The position numbers and the translations under genes were made by a program. Below the pieces are notes generated by a model. It ran no database searches. It saw only the letters and a list, made by a program, of their open reading frames with translations, and had not been told where the DNA came from. Positions 36,928 to 50,900 of a DNA stretch of 64,000 nucleotides are shown here, one piece after another. Position 1 is the stretch's first letter. Each line of letters begins with the position of its first letter. Source of the stretch: Primula veris (lineage: Eukaryota > Streptophyta > Magnoliopsida > Ericales > Primulaceae). The stretch is from contig OY821744.1 in the NCBI GenBank assembly GCA_963682055.1, positions 23,784,967 through 23,848,966 of the forward strand. The letters run 5' to 3'.

Positions 36928-39900
36928 ACCCTAAATCCAAAACCCTAAACCCTATAAATATAAACAAAATGTTGATAAACAAAAAAGTCGGTAGAAACCG
37001 TGTACTATAGGCCATAAATCCAAGAAAAAAAATGAGGAATATTCCCTACATATGCAAGAAAATTACCTAAACCCTAAAACCAAAACCCTAAACCCTAAAC
37101 CCTAAACCATACAAATATAAATAAAATGTCAAAAAACAAAAAAGTCGGTAAAACCCTTGTACTATAGGCTATAAATCCAAGAAAAAAAATGAGGAATATT
37201 CCCTACATATGAAAGAACATTACCTAAAACCAAAACTTGAAACCCTAAACCCTAAAACCTACAAATATAAATAAAATGTCAAAAAACTAAAAAGTCGGTA
37301 AAACCCGTGTACTATTGGCCATAAATCCAAGAAAAAAAAATGTAGAATATTCCCTACATATGCAAGAACATTGCCTAAACCCTAAACCTGAAACCCTAAA
37401 CCCTAAAACCTATAAATATAAACAAAATGTCGATAAACAAAAAAGTCGTTAGAAACCGTGTACTATAGGCCATAAATCCAAGAAAAAAAATGAGGAATAT
37501 TCCCTACATATGCAAGAACATTACCTAAACCCTAAACCTGAAACCCTAAACCCTAAAACCTACAAATGTAAATAAAATGTCAAAAAACAAAAAAGTCGGT
37601 AAAACCCATGTACTATTGGCCATAAATCCAAGAAAAAAAAATGAGGAATATTCCCTACATATGCAAGAACATTACCTAAACCCTAAACCTGAAACCCTAA
37701 ACCGTAAAACCTACAAATGTAAATAAAATGTCAAAAAACAAAAAAGTCGGTAAAACCCATGTACTATTGGCCATAAACCAAGAAAAAAAAAAGAGGAATA
37801 TTCCCTACATATGCAAGAACATTACCTAAACCCTAAACCTGAAACCCTAAACACTAAAAACAAAACCCTAAACCCTAAAACCTATAAATATAAACAAAAT
37901 GTCGATAAACAAAAAATTCTGTAGAAACCGTGTACTATAATAGGCCATAAATCCAAGAAAAAAAATGAGGAATATTCCCTACATATGCAAGAACATTACC
38001 TAAACCCTAAACCTGAAACCCTAAACCCTAAATCCAAAACCCTAAACCTAAAACCTATAAATATAAACAAAATGTCGATAAACAAAAAAGTAGGTAGAAC
38101 CCGTGTACTATCGGCCATAAATCCAAGAAAAAAAAAATGACGAATATTCCCTACATATGCAAGAACATTACCTAAACCCTAAACCTGAAACCATAAACCC
38201 TAAAACCTACAAATGTAAATAAAATGTCAAAAAACAAAAAAGTCGGTAAAACCCATGTACTATTGGCCATAAATCCAAGAAAAAAAAATGAGGAATATTC
38301 CCTACATATGCAAGAACGTTACCTAAACCTTAAACCTGAAACCCTAAACCGTAAAACCTACAAATGTAAATAAAAGGTCAAAAAACAAAAAAGTCGGTAA
38401 AACCCATGTACTATTGGCCATAAACCAAGAAAAAAAAATGAGGAATATTCCCTACATATGCAAGAACATTACCTAAACCCTAAACCTGAAACCCTAAACC
38501 CTAAAACCAAAACCCTAAACCCTAAAACCTATAAATATAAACAAAATGTCGATAAACAAAAAAGTCTATAGAAACCGTGTACTATAATAGGCCATAAATC
38601 CAAGAAAAAAAAATGAGGAATATTCCCTACATATGCAAGAACATTACCTAAACCCTAAACCTGAAACCCTAAACCCTAAATCCAAAACCCTAAACCTAAA
38701 ACCTATAAATATAAACAAAATGTCGATAAACAAAAAAGTCGGTAGAACCCGTGTACTATCGGCCATAAATCCAAGAAAAAAAAATGAGGAATATTCCCTA
38801 CATATGCAAGAACATTACCTAAACCCTAAACCTGAAACCCTAAACCCTAAAACCTACAAATGTAAATAAAATGTCAAAAAACAAAAAAGTCGGTAAAACC
38901 CATGTACTATTGGCCATAAATCCAAGAAAAAAAAATGAGGAATATTCCCTACATATTCAAGAACATTACCTAAACCCTAAACCTGAAACCCTAAACGCTA
39001 AAACAAAAACCCTAAACCCTAAAACCTATAAATATAAACAAAATGTCGATAAACAAAAAAGTCGGTAGAAACCGTGTACTATAATAGGCCATAAATCCAA
39101 GAAAAAAAATGAGGAATATTCCCTACATATGCAAGAACATTACCTAAACCCTAAACCTGAAACCCTAAACCCTAAATCCAAAACCCTAAACCCTAAAACC
39201 TATAAATATAAACAAAATGTCGATAAACAAAAAAGTCGATAGAAACCATGTACTATAATAGGCCATAAATCCAAGAAAAAAAATGAGGAATATTCCCTAC
39301 ATATGCAAGAACATTACCTAAACCCTAAACCCTAAACCCTAAACCCTAAAACCTACAAATGTAAATAAAATGTCAAAAAACAAAAAATTCGGTAAAACCC
39401 GTGTACTATTGGCCGTAAATCCAAGAAAAAAAATGAGGAATATTCCCTACATATGCAAGAACGTTACCTAAACCCTAAACCCTAAAACCCTAAACCCTAA
39501 ACCCTAAACCGTACAAATATAAATAAAATGTCAAAAAACAAAAAAGTCGGTAAAACCCGTGTACTATAGGGCATAAATCCAAGAAAAAAAATGAGGAATA
39601 TTCCCTACATATGCAAGAACATTACCTAAACCCTAAACCTAAAACCCAAAACCCTAAACCCTAAATCATACAAATATAAATAAAATGTCAGAAAACAAAA
39701 AAGTCGGTAAAACCCGTGTACTATTGGCCATAAATCCAAGAAAAAAAATGAGGAATACTCCTTACATATGCAAGAACATTACCTAAACCCTAAACCCTAA
39801 AACCTACAAATATAAATAAAATGTCAAAAAACAAAAAAGTCGGTAAAACCCGTGTACTATTGGCCATAAATCCAAGAAAAAAAAATAAAGAATATTCCCT

Positions 39901-40115
39901 ACATATGCAAGAACATTATCTAAACCCTAAACCTGAAACCCTAAACCCTAAATCCAAAACCCTAAACCCTAAAACCTATTAATATAAACAAAATGTCGAT
40001 AAACAAAAAAGTCGGTAGAAACCGTGTACTATAGGCCATAAATCCAAGAAAAAAAATGGGGAATATTCCCTACATATGCAAGAACATTACCTAAACCGTA
40101 AACCTGAAACCCTAA
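36928..40115 (+). repeat. 3,188-bp tandem duplication, copy B
   Basis: Immediate second copy of 33,740-36,927, sharing every private variant I compared, including the G cassette at 39,352-40,035. By eye the copies are nearly identical over 3 kb. Other homologous segments in the window differ by single-base changes every few hundred bases. This points to a very recent unequal crossover, or an assembly duplication that needs ruling out. Confidence 0.9.
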
Positions 40116-42744
40116 ACCCTAAACCTACAAATATAAATAAAATGTCAAAAAACAAAAAAGTCGGTAAAACCCATGTACTATTGGCCATAAATCCAAGAAA
40201 AAAAAATGAGGAATATTCCCTACATATGCAAGAACATTACCTAAACCCTAAACCTGAAACCCTAAACCCTAAATCCAAAACACTAAACCTAAAACCTATA
40301 AATATAAACAAAATGTCGATAAACAAAAAAGTAGGTAGAACCCGTGTACTATCGGCCATAAATCCAAGAAAAAAAAAATGACGAATATTCCCTACATATG
40401 CAAGAACATTACCTAAACCCTAAACCTGAAACCATAAACCCTAAAACCTACAAATGTAAATAAAATGTCAAAAAACAAAAAAGTCGGTAAAACCCATGTA
40501 CTATTGGCCATAAATCCAAGAAAAAAAAATGAGGAATATTCCCTACATATGCAAGAACGTTACCTAAACCTTAAACCTGAAACCCTAAACCGTAAAACCT
40601 ACAAATGTAAATAAAATGTCAAAAAACAAAAAAGTCGGTAAAACCCATGTACTATTGGCCATAAACCAAGAAAAAAAAATGAGGAATATTCCCTACATAT
40701 GCAAGAACATTACCTAAACCCTAAACCTGAAACCCTAAACCCTAAAACCAAAACCCTAAACCCTAAAACCTATAAATATAAACAAAATGTCGATAAACAA
40801 AAAAGTCTATAGAAACCGTGTACTATAATAGGCCATAAATCCAAGAAAAAAAAATGAGGAATATTCCCTACATATGCAAGAACATTACCTAAGCCCTAAA
40901 CCTGAAACCCTAAACCCTAAATCCAAAACCCTAAACCTAAAACCTATAAATATAAACAAAATGTCGATAAACAAAAAAGTCGGTAGAACCCGTGTACTAT
41001 CGGCCATAAATCCAAGAAAAAAAAATGAGGAATATTCCCTACATATGCAAGAACATTACCTAAACCCTAAACCTGAAACCCTAAACCCTAAAACCTACAA
41101 ATGTAAATAAAATGTCAAAAAACAAAAAAGTCGGTAAAACCCATGTACTATTGGCCATAAATCCAAGAAAAAAAAATGAGGAATATTCCCTACATATGCA
41201 AGAACATTACCTAAACCCTAAACCTGAAACCCTAAACCCTAAAACCAAAACCCTAAACCCTAAAACCTATAAATATAAACAAAATGTCGATAAACAAAAA
41301 AGTCTATAGAAACCGTGTACTATAATAGGCCATAAATCCAAGAAAAAAAAATGAGGAATATTCCCTACATATGCAAGAACATTACCTAAGCCCTAAACCT
41401 GAAACCCTAAACCCTAAATCCAAAACCCTAAACCTAAAACCTATAAATATAAACAAAATGTCGATAAACAAAAAAGTCGGTAGAACCCGTGTACTATCGG
41501 CCATAAATCCAAGAAAAAAAAATGAGGAATATTCCCTACATATGCAAGAACATTACCTAAACCCTAAACCTGAAACCCTAAACCCTAAAACCTACAAATA
41601 TAAATAAAATGTCAAAAAACAAAAAAGTCGGTAAAACCCATGTACTATTGGCCATAAATCCAAGAAAAAAAAATGAGGAATATTCCCTACATATGCAAGA
41701 ACATTACCTAAACCCTAAACCTGAAACCCTAAACGCTAAAACCTACAAATGTAAATAAAATGTCAAAAAACAAAAAACTCGGTAAAACCCATGTACTATA
41801 ATAGGCCATAAATCCAAGAAAAAAAATGAGGAATATTCCCTACATATGCAAGAACATTACCTAAACCCTAAACCTGAAACCCTAAACCCTAAAACCAAAA
41901 CCCTAAACCCTAAAACCTATAAATATAAACAAAATGTCGATAAACAAAAAAGTCTGTAGAAACCGTGTACTATAATAGGCCATAAATCCAAGAAAAAAAA
42001 TGAGGAATATTCCCTACATATGCAAGAACATTACCTAAACCCTAAACCTAAAACCCTAAACCCTAACACCAAAACCCTAAATCCTAAATCATACAAATAT
42101 AAATAAAATGTCAGAAAACAAAAAAGTCGGTAAAACCCGTGTACTATTGGCCATAAATCCAAGAAAAAAAATGAGGAATATTCCCTACATATGCAAGAAC
42201 ATTACCTAAACCCTAAAACCTATAAATATAAATAAAATGTCAAAAAACAAAAAAGTCGGTAAAACCTGTGTACTATCGGCCATAAATCCAAGAAAAAAAA
42301 TGAGGAATATTCCCTACATATGCAAGAACATTACCTAAACCCTAAACCTAAAACCCTAAACCCTAAAACCAGAACCCTAAACCCTAAAACCTATAAATAT
42401 AAACAAAATGTCGATAAACAAAAAAGTCTGTAGAAACCGTGTACTATAATAGGCCATAAATCCAAGAAAAAAAATGAGGAATATTCCCTACATATGCAAG
42501 AAAATTACCTAAACCCTAAACCCTAAAACCAAAACCTTAAACCCTAAACCATACAAATATAAATAAAATGTCAAAAAACAAAAAAGTCGGTAAAACCCTT
42601 GTACTATAGGCTATAAATCCAAGAAAAAAAATGAGGAATATTCCCTACATATGCAAGAACATTACCTAAACCCTAAACCCTAAACCCTAAAACCTACAAA
42701 TGTAAATAAAATGTCAAAAAACAAAAAAGTCGGTAAAACCCGTG
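40116..42744 (+). repeat. P7/P2/P3/Q1 segment with a trimer duplication
   Basis: Begins with an H-like Q (CCCTAAACCTACAAATAT, CCCATGTAC), then P7 (GTAGGTAG near 40,331), Q1, Q2, P2, P3, Q1, P2, P3, Q (ATATAAAT), Q8, P1, Q6, Q7, P1 and Q4. A heptamer block near 42,200 is reduced to two units (ACCTAAACCCTAAAACCTAT). The 497-bp duplication lies at 40,665-41,658. Confidence 0.75.
40665..41658 (+). repeat. 497-bp trimer (P2-P3-Q1) tandem duplication
   Basis: Two adjacent copies of a three-monomer unit. GTCTATAG lies at 40,805/41,302, the private substitution TAAGCCC at 40,891/41,388, and the P3 frame at 40,874/41,371, all 497 bp apart. Copy 1 ends with ACAAATGTAAAT and copy 2 with ACAAATATAAAT. 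The TAAGCCC variant also marks descendants at 44,732 and 49,902. Confidence 0.85.
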
Positions 42745-45700
42745 TACTATTGGCCATAAATCCAAGAAAAAAAAATGAGGAATATTCCCTACATATGCAA
42801 GAACATTACCTAAACCCTAAACCTAAAACCCTAAACCCTAAAACCAGAACCCTAAACCCTAAAACCTATAAATATAAACAAAATGTCGATAAACAAAAAA
42901 GTCTGTAGAAACCGTGTACTATAATAGGCCATAAATCCAAGAAAAAAAAATGAGGAATATTCCCTACATATGCAAGAACATTACCTAAACCCTAAACCTA
43001 AAACCCTAAACCCTAAATCCAAAACCCTAAACCCTATAAATATAAACAAAATGTTGATAAACAAAAAAGTCGGTAGAAACCGTGTACTATAGGCCATAAA
43101 TCCAAGAAAAAAAATGAGGAATATTCCCTACATATGCAAGAAAATTACCTAAACCCTAAACCCTAAAACCAAAACCCTAAACCCTAAACCATACAAATAT
43201 AAATAAAATGTCAAAAAACAAAAAAGTCGGTAAAACCCTTGTACTATAGGCTATAAATCCAAGAAAAAAAATGAGGAATATTCCCTACATATGAAAGAAC
43301 ATTACCTAAAACCAAAACTTGAAACCCGAAACCCTAAAACCTACAAATATAAATAAAATGTCAAAAAACTAAAAAGTCGGTAAAACCCGTGTACTATTGG
43401 CCATAAATCCAAGAAAAAAAAATGTAGAATATTCCCTACATATGCAAGAACATTGCCTAAACCCTAAACCTGAAACCCTAAACCCTAAAACCTATAAATA
43501 TAAACAAAATGTCGATAAACAAAAAAGTCGTTAGAAACCGTGTACTATAGGCCATAAATCCAAGAAAAAAAATGAGGAATATTCCCTACATATGCAAGAA
43601 CATTACCTAAACCCTAAACCTGAAACCCTAAACCCTAAAACCTACAAATGTAAATAAAATGTCAAAAAACAAAAAAGTCGGTAAAACCCATGTACTATTG
43701 GCCATAAATCCAAGAAAAAAAAATGAGGAATATTCCCTACATATGCAAGAACATTACCTAAACCCTAAACCTGAAACCCTAAACCGTAAAACCTACAAAT
43801 GTAAATAAAATGTCAAAAAACAAAAAAGTCGGTAAAACCCATGTACTATTGGCCATAAACCAAGAAAAAAAAATGAGGAATATTCCCTACATATGCAAGA
43901 ACATTACCTAAACCCTAAACCTGAAACCCTAAACACTAAAAACAAAACCCTAAACCCTAAAACCTATAAATATAAACAAAATGTCGATAAACAAAAAAGT
44001 CTGTAGAAACCGTGTACTATAATAGGCCATAAATCCAAGAAAAAAAATGAGGAATATTCCCTACATATGCAAGAACATTACCTAAACCCTAAACCTGAAA
44101 CCCTAAACCCTAAATCCAAAACACTAAACCTAAAACCTATAAATATAAACAAAATGTCGATAAACAAAAAAGTAGGTAGAACCCGTGTACTATCGGCCAT
44201 AAATCCAAGAAAAAAAAAATGACGAATATTCCCTACATATGCAAGAACATTACCTAAACCCTAAACCTGAAACCATAAACCCTAAAACCTACAAATGTAA
44301 ATAAAATGTCAAAAAACAAAAAAGTCGGTAAAACCCATGTACTATTGGCCATAAATCCAAGAAAAAAAAATGAGGAATATTCCCTACATATGCAAGAACG
44401 TTACCTAAACCTTAAACCTGAAACCCTAAACCGTAAAACCTACAAATGTAAATAAAATGTCAAAAAACAAAAAAGTCGGTAAAACCCATGTACTATTGGC
44501 CATAAACCAAGAAAAAAAAATGAGGAATATTCCCTACATATGCAAGAACATTACCTAAACCCTAAACCTGAAACCCTAAACCCTAAAACCAAAACCCTAA
44601 ACCCTAAAACCTATAAATATAAACAAAATGTCGATAAACAAAAAAGTCTATAGAAACCGTGTACTATAATAGGCCATAAATCCAAGAAAAAAAAATGAGG
44701 AATATTCCCTACATATGCAAGAACATTACCTAAGCCCTAAACCTGAAACCCTAAACCCTAAATCCAAAACCCTAAACCTAAAACCTATAAATATAAACAA
44801 AATGTCGATAAACAAAAAAGTCGGTAGAACCCGTGTACTATCGGCCATAAATCCAAGAAAAAAAAATGAGGAATATTCCCTACATATGCAAGAACATTAC
44901 CTAAACCCTAAACCTGAAACCCTAAACCCTAAAACCTACAAATGTAAATAAAATGTCAAAAAACAAAAAAGTCGGTAAAACCCATGTACTATTGGCCATA
45001 AATCCAAGAAAAAAAAATGAGGAATATTCCCTACATATGCAAGAACATTACCTAAACCCTAAACCTGAAACCCTAAACGCTAAAACCTACAAATGTAAAT
45101 AAAATGTCAAAAAACAAAAAACTCGGTAAAACCCATGTACTATAATAGGCCATAAATCCAAGAAAAAAAATGAGGAATATTCCCTACATATGCAAGAACA
45201 TTACCTAAACCCTAAACCTGAAACCCTAAACCCTAAAACCAAAACCCTAAACCCTAAAACCTATAAATATAAACAAAATGTCGATAAACAAAAAAGTCTG
45301 TAGAAACCGTGTACTATAATAGGCCATAAATCCAAGAAAAAAAATGAGGAATATTCCCTACATATGCAAGAACATTACCTAAACCCTAAACCTAAAACCC
45401 TAAACCCTAACACCAAAACCCTAAATCCTAAATCATACAAATATAAATAAAATGTCAGAAAACAAAAAAGTCGGTAAAACCCGTGTACTATTGGCCATAA
45501 ATCCAAGAAAAAAAATGAGGAATATTCCCTACATATGCAAGAACATTACCTAAACCCTAAACCTAAAACCCTAAACCCTAAAACCTATAAATATAAATAA
45601 AATGTCAAAAAACAAAAAAGTCGGTAAAACCTGTGTACTATCGGCCATAAATCCAAGAAAAAAAATGAGGAATATTCCCTACATATGCAAGAACATTACC

Positions 45701-47040
45701 TAAACCCTAAACCTAAAACCCTAAACCCTAAAACCAGAACCCTAAACCCTAAAACCTATAAATATAAACAAAATGTCGATAAACAAAAAAGTCTGTAGAA
45801 ACCGTGTACTATAATAGGCCATAAATCCAAGAAAAAAAATGAGGAATATTCCCTACATATGCAAGAAAATTACCTAAACCCTAAACCCTAAAACCAAAAC
45901 CCTAAACCCTAAACCATACAAATATAAATAAAATGTCAAAAAACAAAAAAGTCGGTAAAACCCTTGTACTATAGGCTATAAATCCAAGGAAAAAAATGAG
46001 GAATATTCCCTACATATGAAAGAACATTACCTAAAACCTAAACCTGAAACCCTAAACCCTAAAACCTACAAATATAAATAAAATGTCAAAAAACTAAAAA
46101 GTCGGTAAAACCCGTGTACTATTGGCCATAAATCCAAGAAAAAAAAATGAAGAATATTCCCTACATATGCAAGAACATTGCCTAAACCCTAAACCTGAAA
46201 CCCTAAACCCTAAAACCAAAACCCTAAACCCTAAAACCTATAAATATAAACAAAATGTCGATAAACAAAAAAGTCTATAGAAACCGTGTACTATAATAGG
46301 CCATAAATCCAAGAAAAAAAAATGAGGAATATTCCCTACATATGCAAGAACATTACCTAAACCCTAAACCTGAAACCCTAAACCCTAAATCCAAAACCCT
46401 AAACCTAAAACCTATAAATATAAACAAAATGTCGATAAACAAAAAAGTCGGTAGAACCCGTGTACTATCGGCCATAAATCCAAGAAAAAAAAATGAGGAA
46501 TATTCCCTACATATGCAAGAACATTACCTAAACCCTAAACCTGAAACCCTAAACCCTAAAACCTACAAATGTAAATAAAATGTCAAAAAACAAAAAAGTC
46601 GGTAAAACCCATGTACTATTGGCCATAAATCCAAGAAAAAAAAATGAGGAATATTCCCTACATATTCAAGAACATTACCTAAACCCTAAACCTGAAACCC
46701 TAAACGCTAAAACAAAAACCCTAAACCCTAAAACCTATAAATATAAACAAAATGTCGATAAACAAAAAAGTCGGTAGAAACCGTGTACTATAATAGGCCA
46801 TAAATCCAAGAAAAAAAATGAGGAATATTCCCTATATATGCAAGAACATTACCTAAACCCTAAACCTGAAACCCTAAACCCTAAATCCAAAACCCTAAAC
46901 CATAAAACCTATAAATATAAACAAAATGTCGATAAACAAAAAAGTCGATAGAAACCATGTACTATAATAAGCCATAAATCCAAGAAAAAAAATGAGGAAT
47001 ATTCCCTACATATGCAAGAACATTACCTAAACCCTAAACC
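42745..47040 (+). repeat. 5,170-bp-period higher-order repeat, copy A
   Basis: About 4.3 kb is repeated at an exact +5,170. Marks are GAAACCCGAAACCC 43,321/48,491, TAAGCCC 44,732/49,902, the P3 frames 44,715/49,885 and 46,342/51,512, and the Q1 frame 46,580/51,750. The order is P1, P(ATGTTGATAAAC), Q4, Q3, P5, Q1, Q2, P1, P7, Q1, Q2, P2, P3, Q1, Q8, P1, Q6, Q7, P1, Q4, Q3, P2, P3, Q1, P4, P6. Private changes in this copy include TATATATG near 46,834 and TAATAAGCC near 46,966. Confidence 0.85.
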
Positions 47041-47914
47041 CTAAACCCTAAACCCTAAAACCTACAAATGTAAATAAAATGTCAAAAAACAAAAAATTCG
47101 GTAAAACCCGTGTACTATTGGCCGTAAATCCAAGAAAAAAAATGAGGAATATTCCCTACATATGCAAGAACGTTACCTAAACCCTAAACCCTAAAACCCT
47201 AAACCCTAAACCCTAAACCGTACAAATATAAATAAAATGTCAAAAAACAAAAAAGTCGGTAAAACCCGTGTACTATAGGGCATAAATCCAAGAAAAAAAA
47301 TGAGGAATATTCCCTACATATGCTAGAACATTACCTAAACCCTAAACCTAAAACCCAAAACCCTAACACCAAAACCCTAAACCCTAAATCATACAAATAT
47401 AAATAAAATGTCAGAAAACAAAAAAGTCGGTAAAACCCGTGTACTATTGGCCATAAATCCAAGAAAAAAAATGAGGAATACTCCTTACATATGCAAGAAC
47501 ATTACCTAAACCCTAAACCTGAAACCCTAAACCCTAAAACCTACAAATATAAATAAAATGTCCAAAAACAAAAAAGTCGGTAAAACCCGTGTACTATTGG
47601 CCATAAATCCAAGAAAAAAAAAATAAAGAATATTCCCTACATATGCAAGAACATTATCTAAACCCTAAACCTGAAACCCTAAACCCTAAATCCAAAACCC
47701 TAAACCCTAAAACCTATTAATATAAACAAAATGTCGATAAACAAAAAAGTCGGTAGAAACCGTGTACTATAGGCCATAAATCCAAGAAAAAAAATGAGGA
47801 ATATTCCCTACATATGCAAGAACATTACCTAAACCCTAAACCTAAAACCCTAAACCCTAAAACCTATAAATATAAATAAAATGTCAAAAAACAAAAAAGT
47901 CGGTAAAACCTGTG
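47041..47914 (+). repeat. G cassette, copy 5, between the 5,170-bp repeats
   Basis: Q5 with GGCCGTAAATCC, GAACGTTACC, Q9 (TATAGGGCAT), Q6 (TACTCC T at 47,479), Q10 with GTCCAAAAAC and AAAATAAAGAATATT, P8 (CCTATTAATATAAAC), then Q7. GTCCAAAAAC is shared only with copy 6 near 56,333, linking these two copies. TATGCTAG near 47,320 is private. Confidence 0.85.
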
Positions 47915-50900
47915 TACTATCGGCCATAAATCCAAGAAAAAAAAATGAGGAATATTCCCTACATATGCAAGAACATTACCTAAACCCTAAACCTAAAACC
48001 CTAAACCCTAAAACCAGAACCCTAAACCCTAAAACCTATAAATATAAACAAAATGTCGATAAACAAAAAAGTCTGTAGAAACCGTGTACTATAATAGGCC
48101 ATAAATCCAAGAAAAAAAAATGAGGAATATTCCCTACATATGCAAGAACATTACCTAAACCCTAAACCTAAAACCCTAAACCCTAAATCCAAAACCCTAA
48201 ACCCTATAAATATAAACAAAATGTTGATAAACAAAAAAGTCGGTAGAAACCGTGTACTATAGGCCATAAATCCAAGAAAAAAAATGAGGAATATTCCCTA
48301 CATATGCAAGAAAATTACCTAAACCCTAAACCCTAAAACCAAAACCCTAAACCCTAAACCATACAAATATAAATAAAATGTCAAAAAACAAAAAAGTCGG
48401 TAAAACCCTTGTACTATAGGCTATAAATCCAAGAAAAAAAATGAGGAATATTCCCTACATATGAAAGAACATTACCTAAAACCAAAACTTGAAACCCGAA
48501 ACCCTAAAACCTACAAATATAAATAAAATGTCAAAAAACTAAAAAGTCGGTAAAACCCGTGTACTATTGGCCATAAATCCAAGAAAAAAAAATGTAGAAT
48601 ATTCCCTACATATGCAAGAACATTGCCTAAACCCTAAACCTGAAACCCTAAACCCTAAAACCTATAAATATAAACAAAATGTCGATAAACAAAAAAGTCG
48701 TTAGAAACCGTGTACTATAGGCCATAAATCCAAGAAAAAAAATGAGGAATATTCCCTACATATGCAAGAACATTACCTAAACCCTAAACCTGAAACCCTA
48801 AACCCTAAAACCTACAAATGTAAATAAAATGTCAAAAAACAAAAAAGTCGGTAAAACCCATGTACTATTGGCCATAAATCCAAGAAAAAAAAATGAGGAA
48901 TATTCCCTACATATGCAAGAACATTACCTAAACCCTAAACCTGAAACCCTAAACCGTAAAACCTACAAATGTAAATAAAATGTCAAAAAACAAAAAAGTC
49001 GGTAAAACCCATGTACTATTGGCCATAAACCAAGAAAAAAAAATGAGGAATATTCCCTACATATGCAAGAACATTACCTAAACCCTAAACCTGAAACCCT
49101 AAACACTAAAAACAAAACCCTAAACCCTAAAACCTATAAATATAAACAAAATGTCGATAAACAAAAAAGTCTGTAGAAACCGTGTACTATAATAGGCCAT
49201 AAATCCAAGAAAAAAAATGAGGAATATTCCCTACATATGCAAGAACATTACCTAAACCCTAAACCTGAAACCCTAAACCCTAAATCCAAAACCCTAAACC
49301 TAAAACCTATAAATATAAACAAAATGTCGATAAACAAAAAAGTAGGTAGAACCCGTGTACTATCGGCCATAAATCCAAGAAAAAAAAAATGACGAATATT
49401 CCCTACATATGCAAGAACATTACCTAAACCCTAAACCTGAAACCATAAACCCTAAAACCTACAAATGTAAATAAAATGTCAAAAAACAAAAAAGTCGGTA
49501 AAACCCATGTACTATTGGCCATAAATCCAAGAAAAAAAAATGAGGAATATTCCCTACATATGCAAGAACGTTACCTAAACCTTAAACCTGAAACCCTAAA
49601 CCGTAAAACCTACAAATGTAAATAAAATGTCAAAAAACAAAAAAGTCGGTAAAACCCATGTACTATTGGCCATAAACCAAGAAAAAAAAATGAGGAATAT
49701 TCCCTACATATGCAAGAACATTACCTAAACCCTAAACCTGAAACCCTAAACCCTAAAACCAAAACCCTAAACCCTAAAACCTATAAATATAAACAAAATG
49801 TCGATAAACAAAAAAGTCTATAGAAACCGTGTACTATAATAGGCCATAAATCCAAGAAAAAAAAATGAGGAATATTCCCTACATATGCAAGAACATTACC
49901 TAAGCCCTAAACCTGAAACCCTAAACCCTAAATCCAAAACCCTAAACCTAAAACCTATAAATATAAACAAAATGTCGATAAACAAAAAAGTCGGTAGAAC
50001 CCGTGTACTATCGGCCATAAATCCAAGAAAAAAAAATGAGGAATATTCCCTACATATGCAAGAACATTACCTAAACCCTAAACCTGAAACCCTAAACCCT
50101 AAAACCTACAAATGTAAATAAAATGTCAAAAAACAAAAAAGTCGGTAAAACCCATGTACTATTGGCCATAAATCCAAGAAAAAAAAATGAGGAATATTCC
50201 CTACATATGCAAGAACATTACCTAAACCCTAAACCTGAAACCCTAAACGCTAAAACCTACAAATGTAAATAAAATGTCAAAAAACAAAAAACTCGGTAAA
50301 ACCCATGTACTATAATAGGCCATAAATCCAAGAAAAAAAATGAGGAATATTCCCTACATATGCAAGAACATTACCTAAACCCTAAACCTGAAACCCTAAA
50401 CCCTAAAACCAAAACCCTAAACCCTAAAACCTATAAATATAAACAAAATGTCGATAAACAAAAAAGTCTGTAGAAACCGTGTACTATAATAGGCCATAAA
50501 TCCAAGAAAAAAAATGAGGAATATTCCCTACATATGCAAGAACATTACCTAAACCCTAAACCTAAAACCCTAAACCCTAACACCAAAACCCTAAATCCTA
50601 AATCATACAAATATAAATAAAATGTCAGAAAACAAAAAAGTCGGTAAAACCCGTGTACTATTGGCCACAAATCCAAGAAAAAAAATGAGGAATATTCCCT
50701 ACATATGCAAGAACATTACCTAAACCCTAAACCTAAAACCCTAAACCCTAAAACCTATAAATATAAATAAAATGTCAAAAAACAAAAAAGTCGGTAAAAC
50801 CTGTGTACTATCGGCCATAAATCCAAGAAAAAAAATGAGGAATATTCCCTACATATGCAAGAACATTACCTAAACCCTAAACCTAAAACCCTAAACCCTA

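Noticed and set aside
33740..40115. Treating the near-identical 3,188-bp copies as certain assembly error
   Set aside because: The breakpoint geometry is that of ordinary unequal crossover and other duplications of varying age are present; read depth is needed, so it is left as a real duplication with that caveat.
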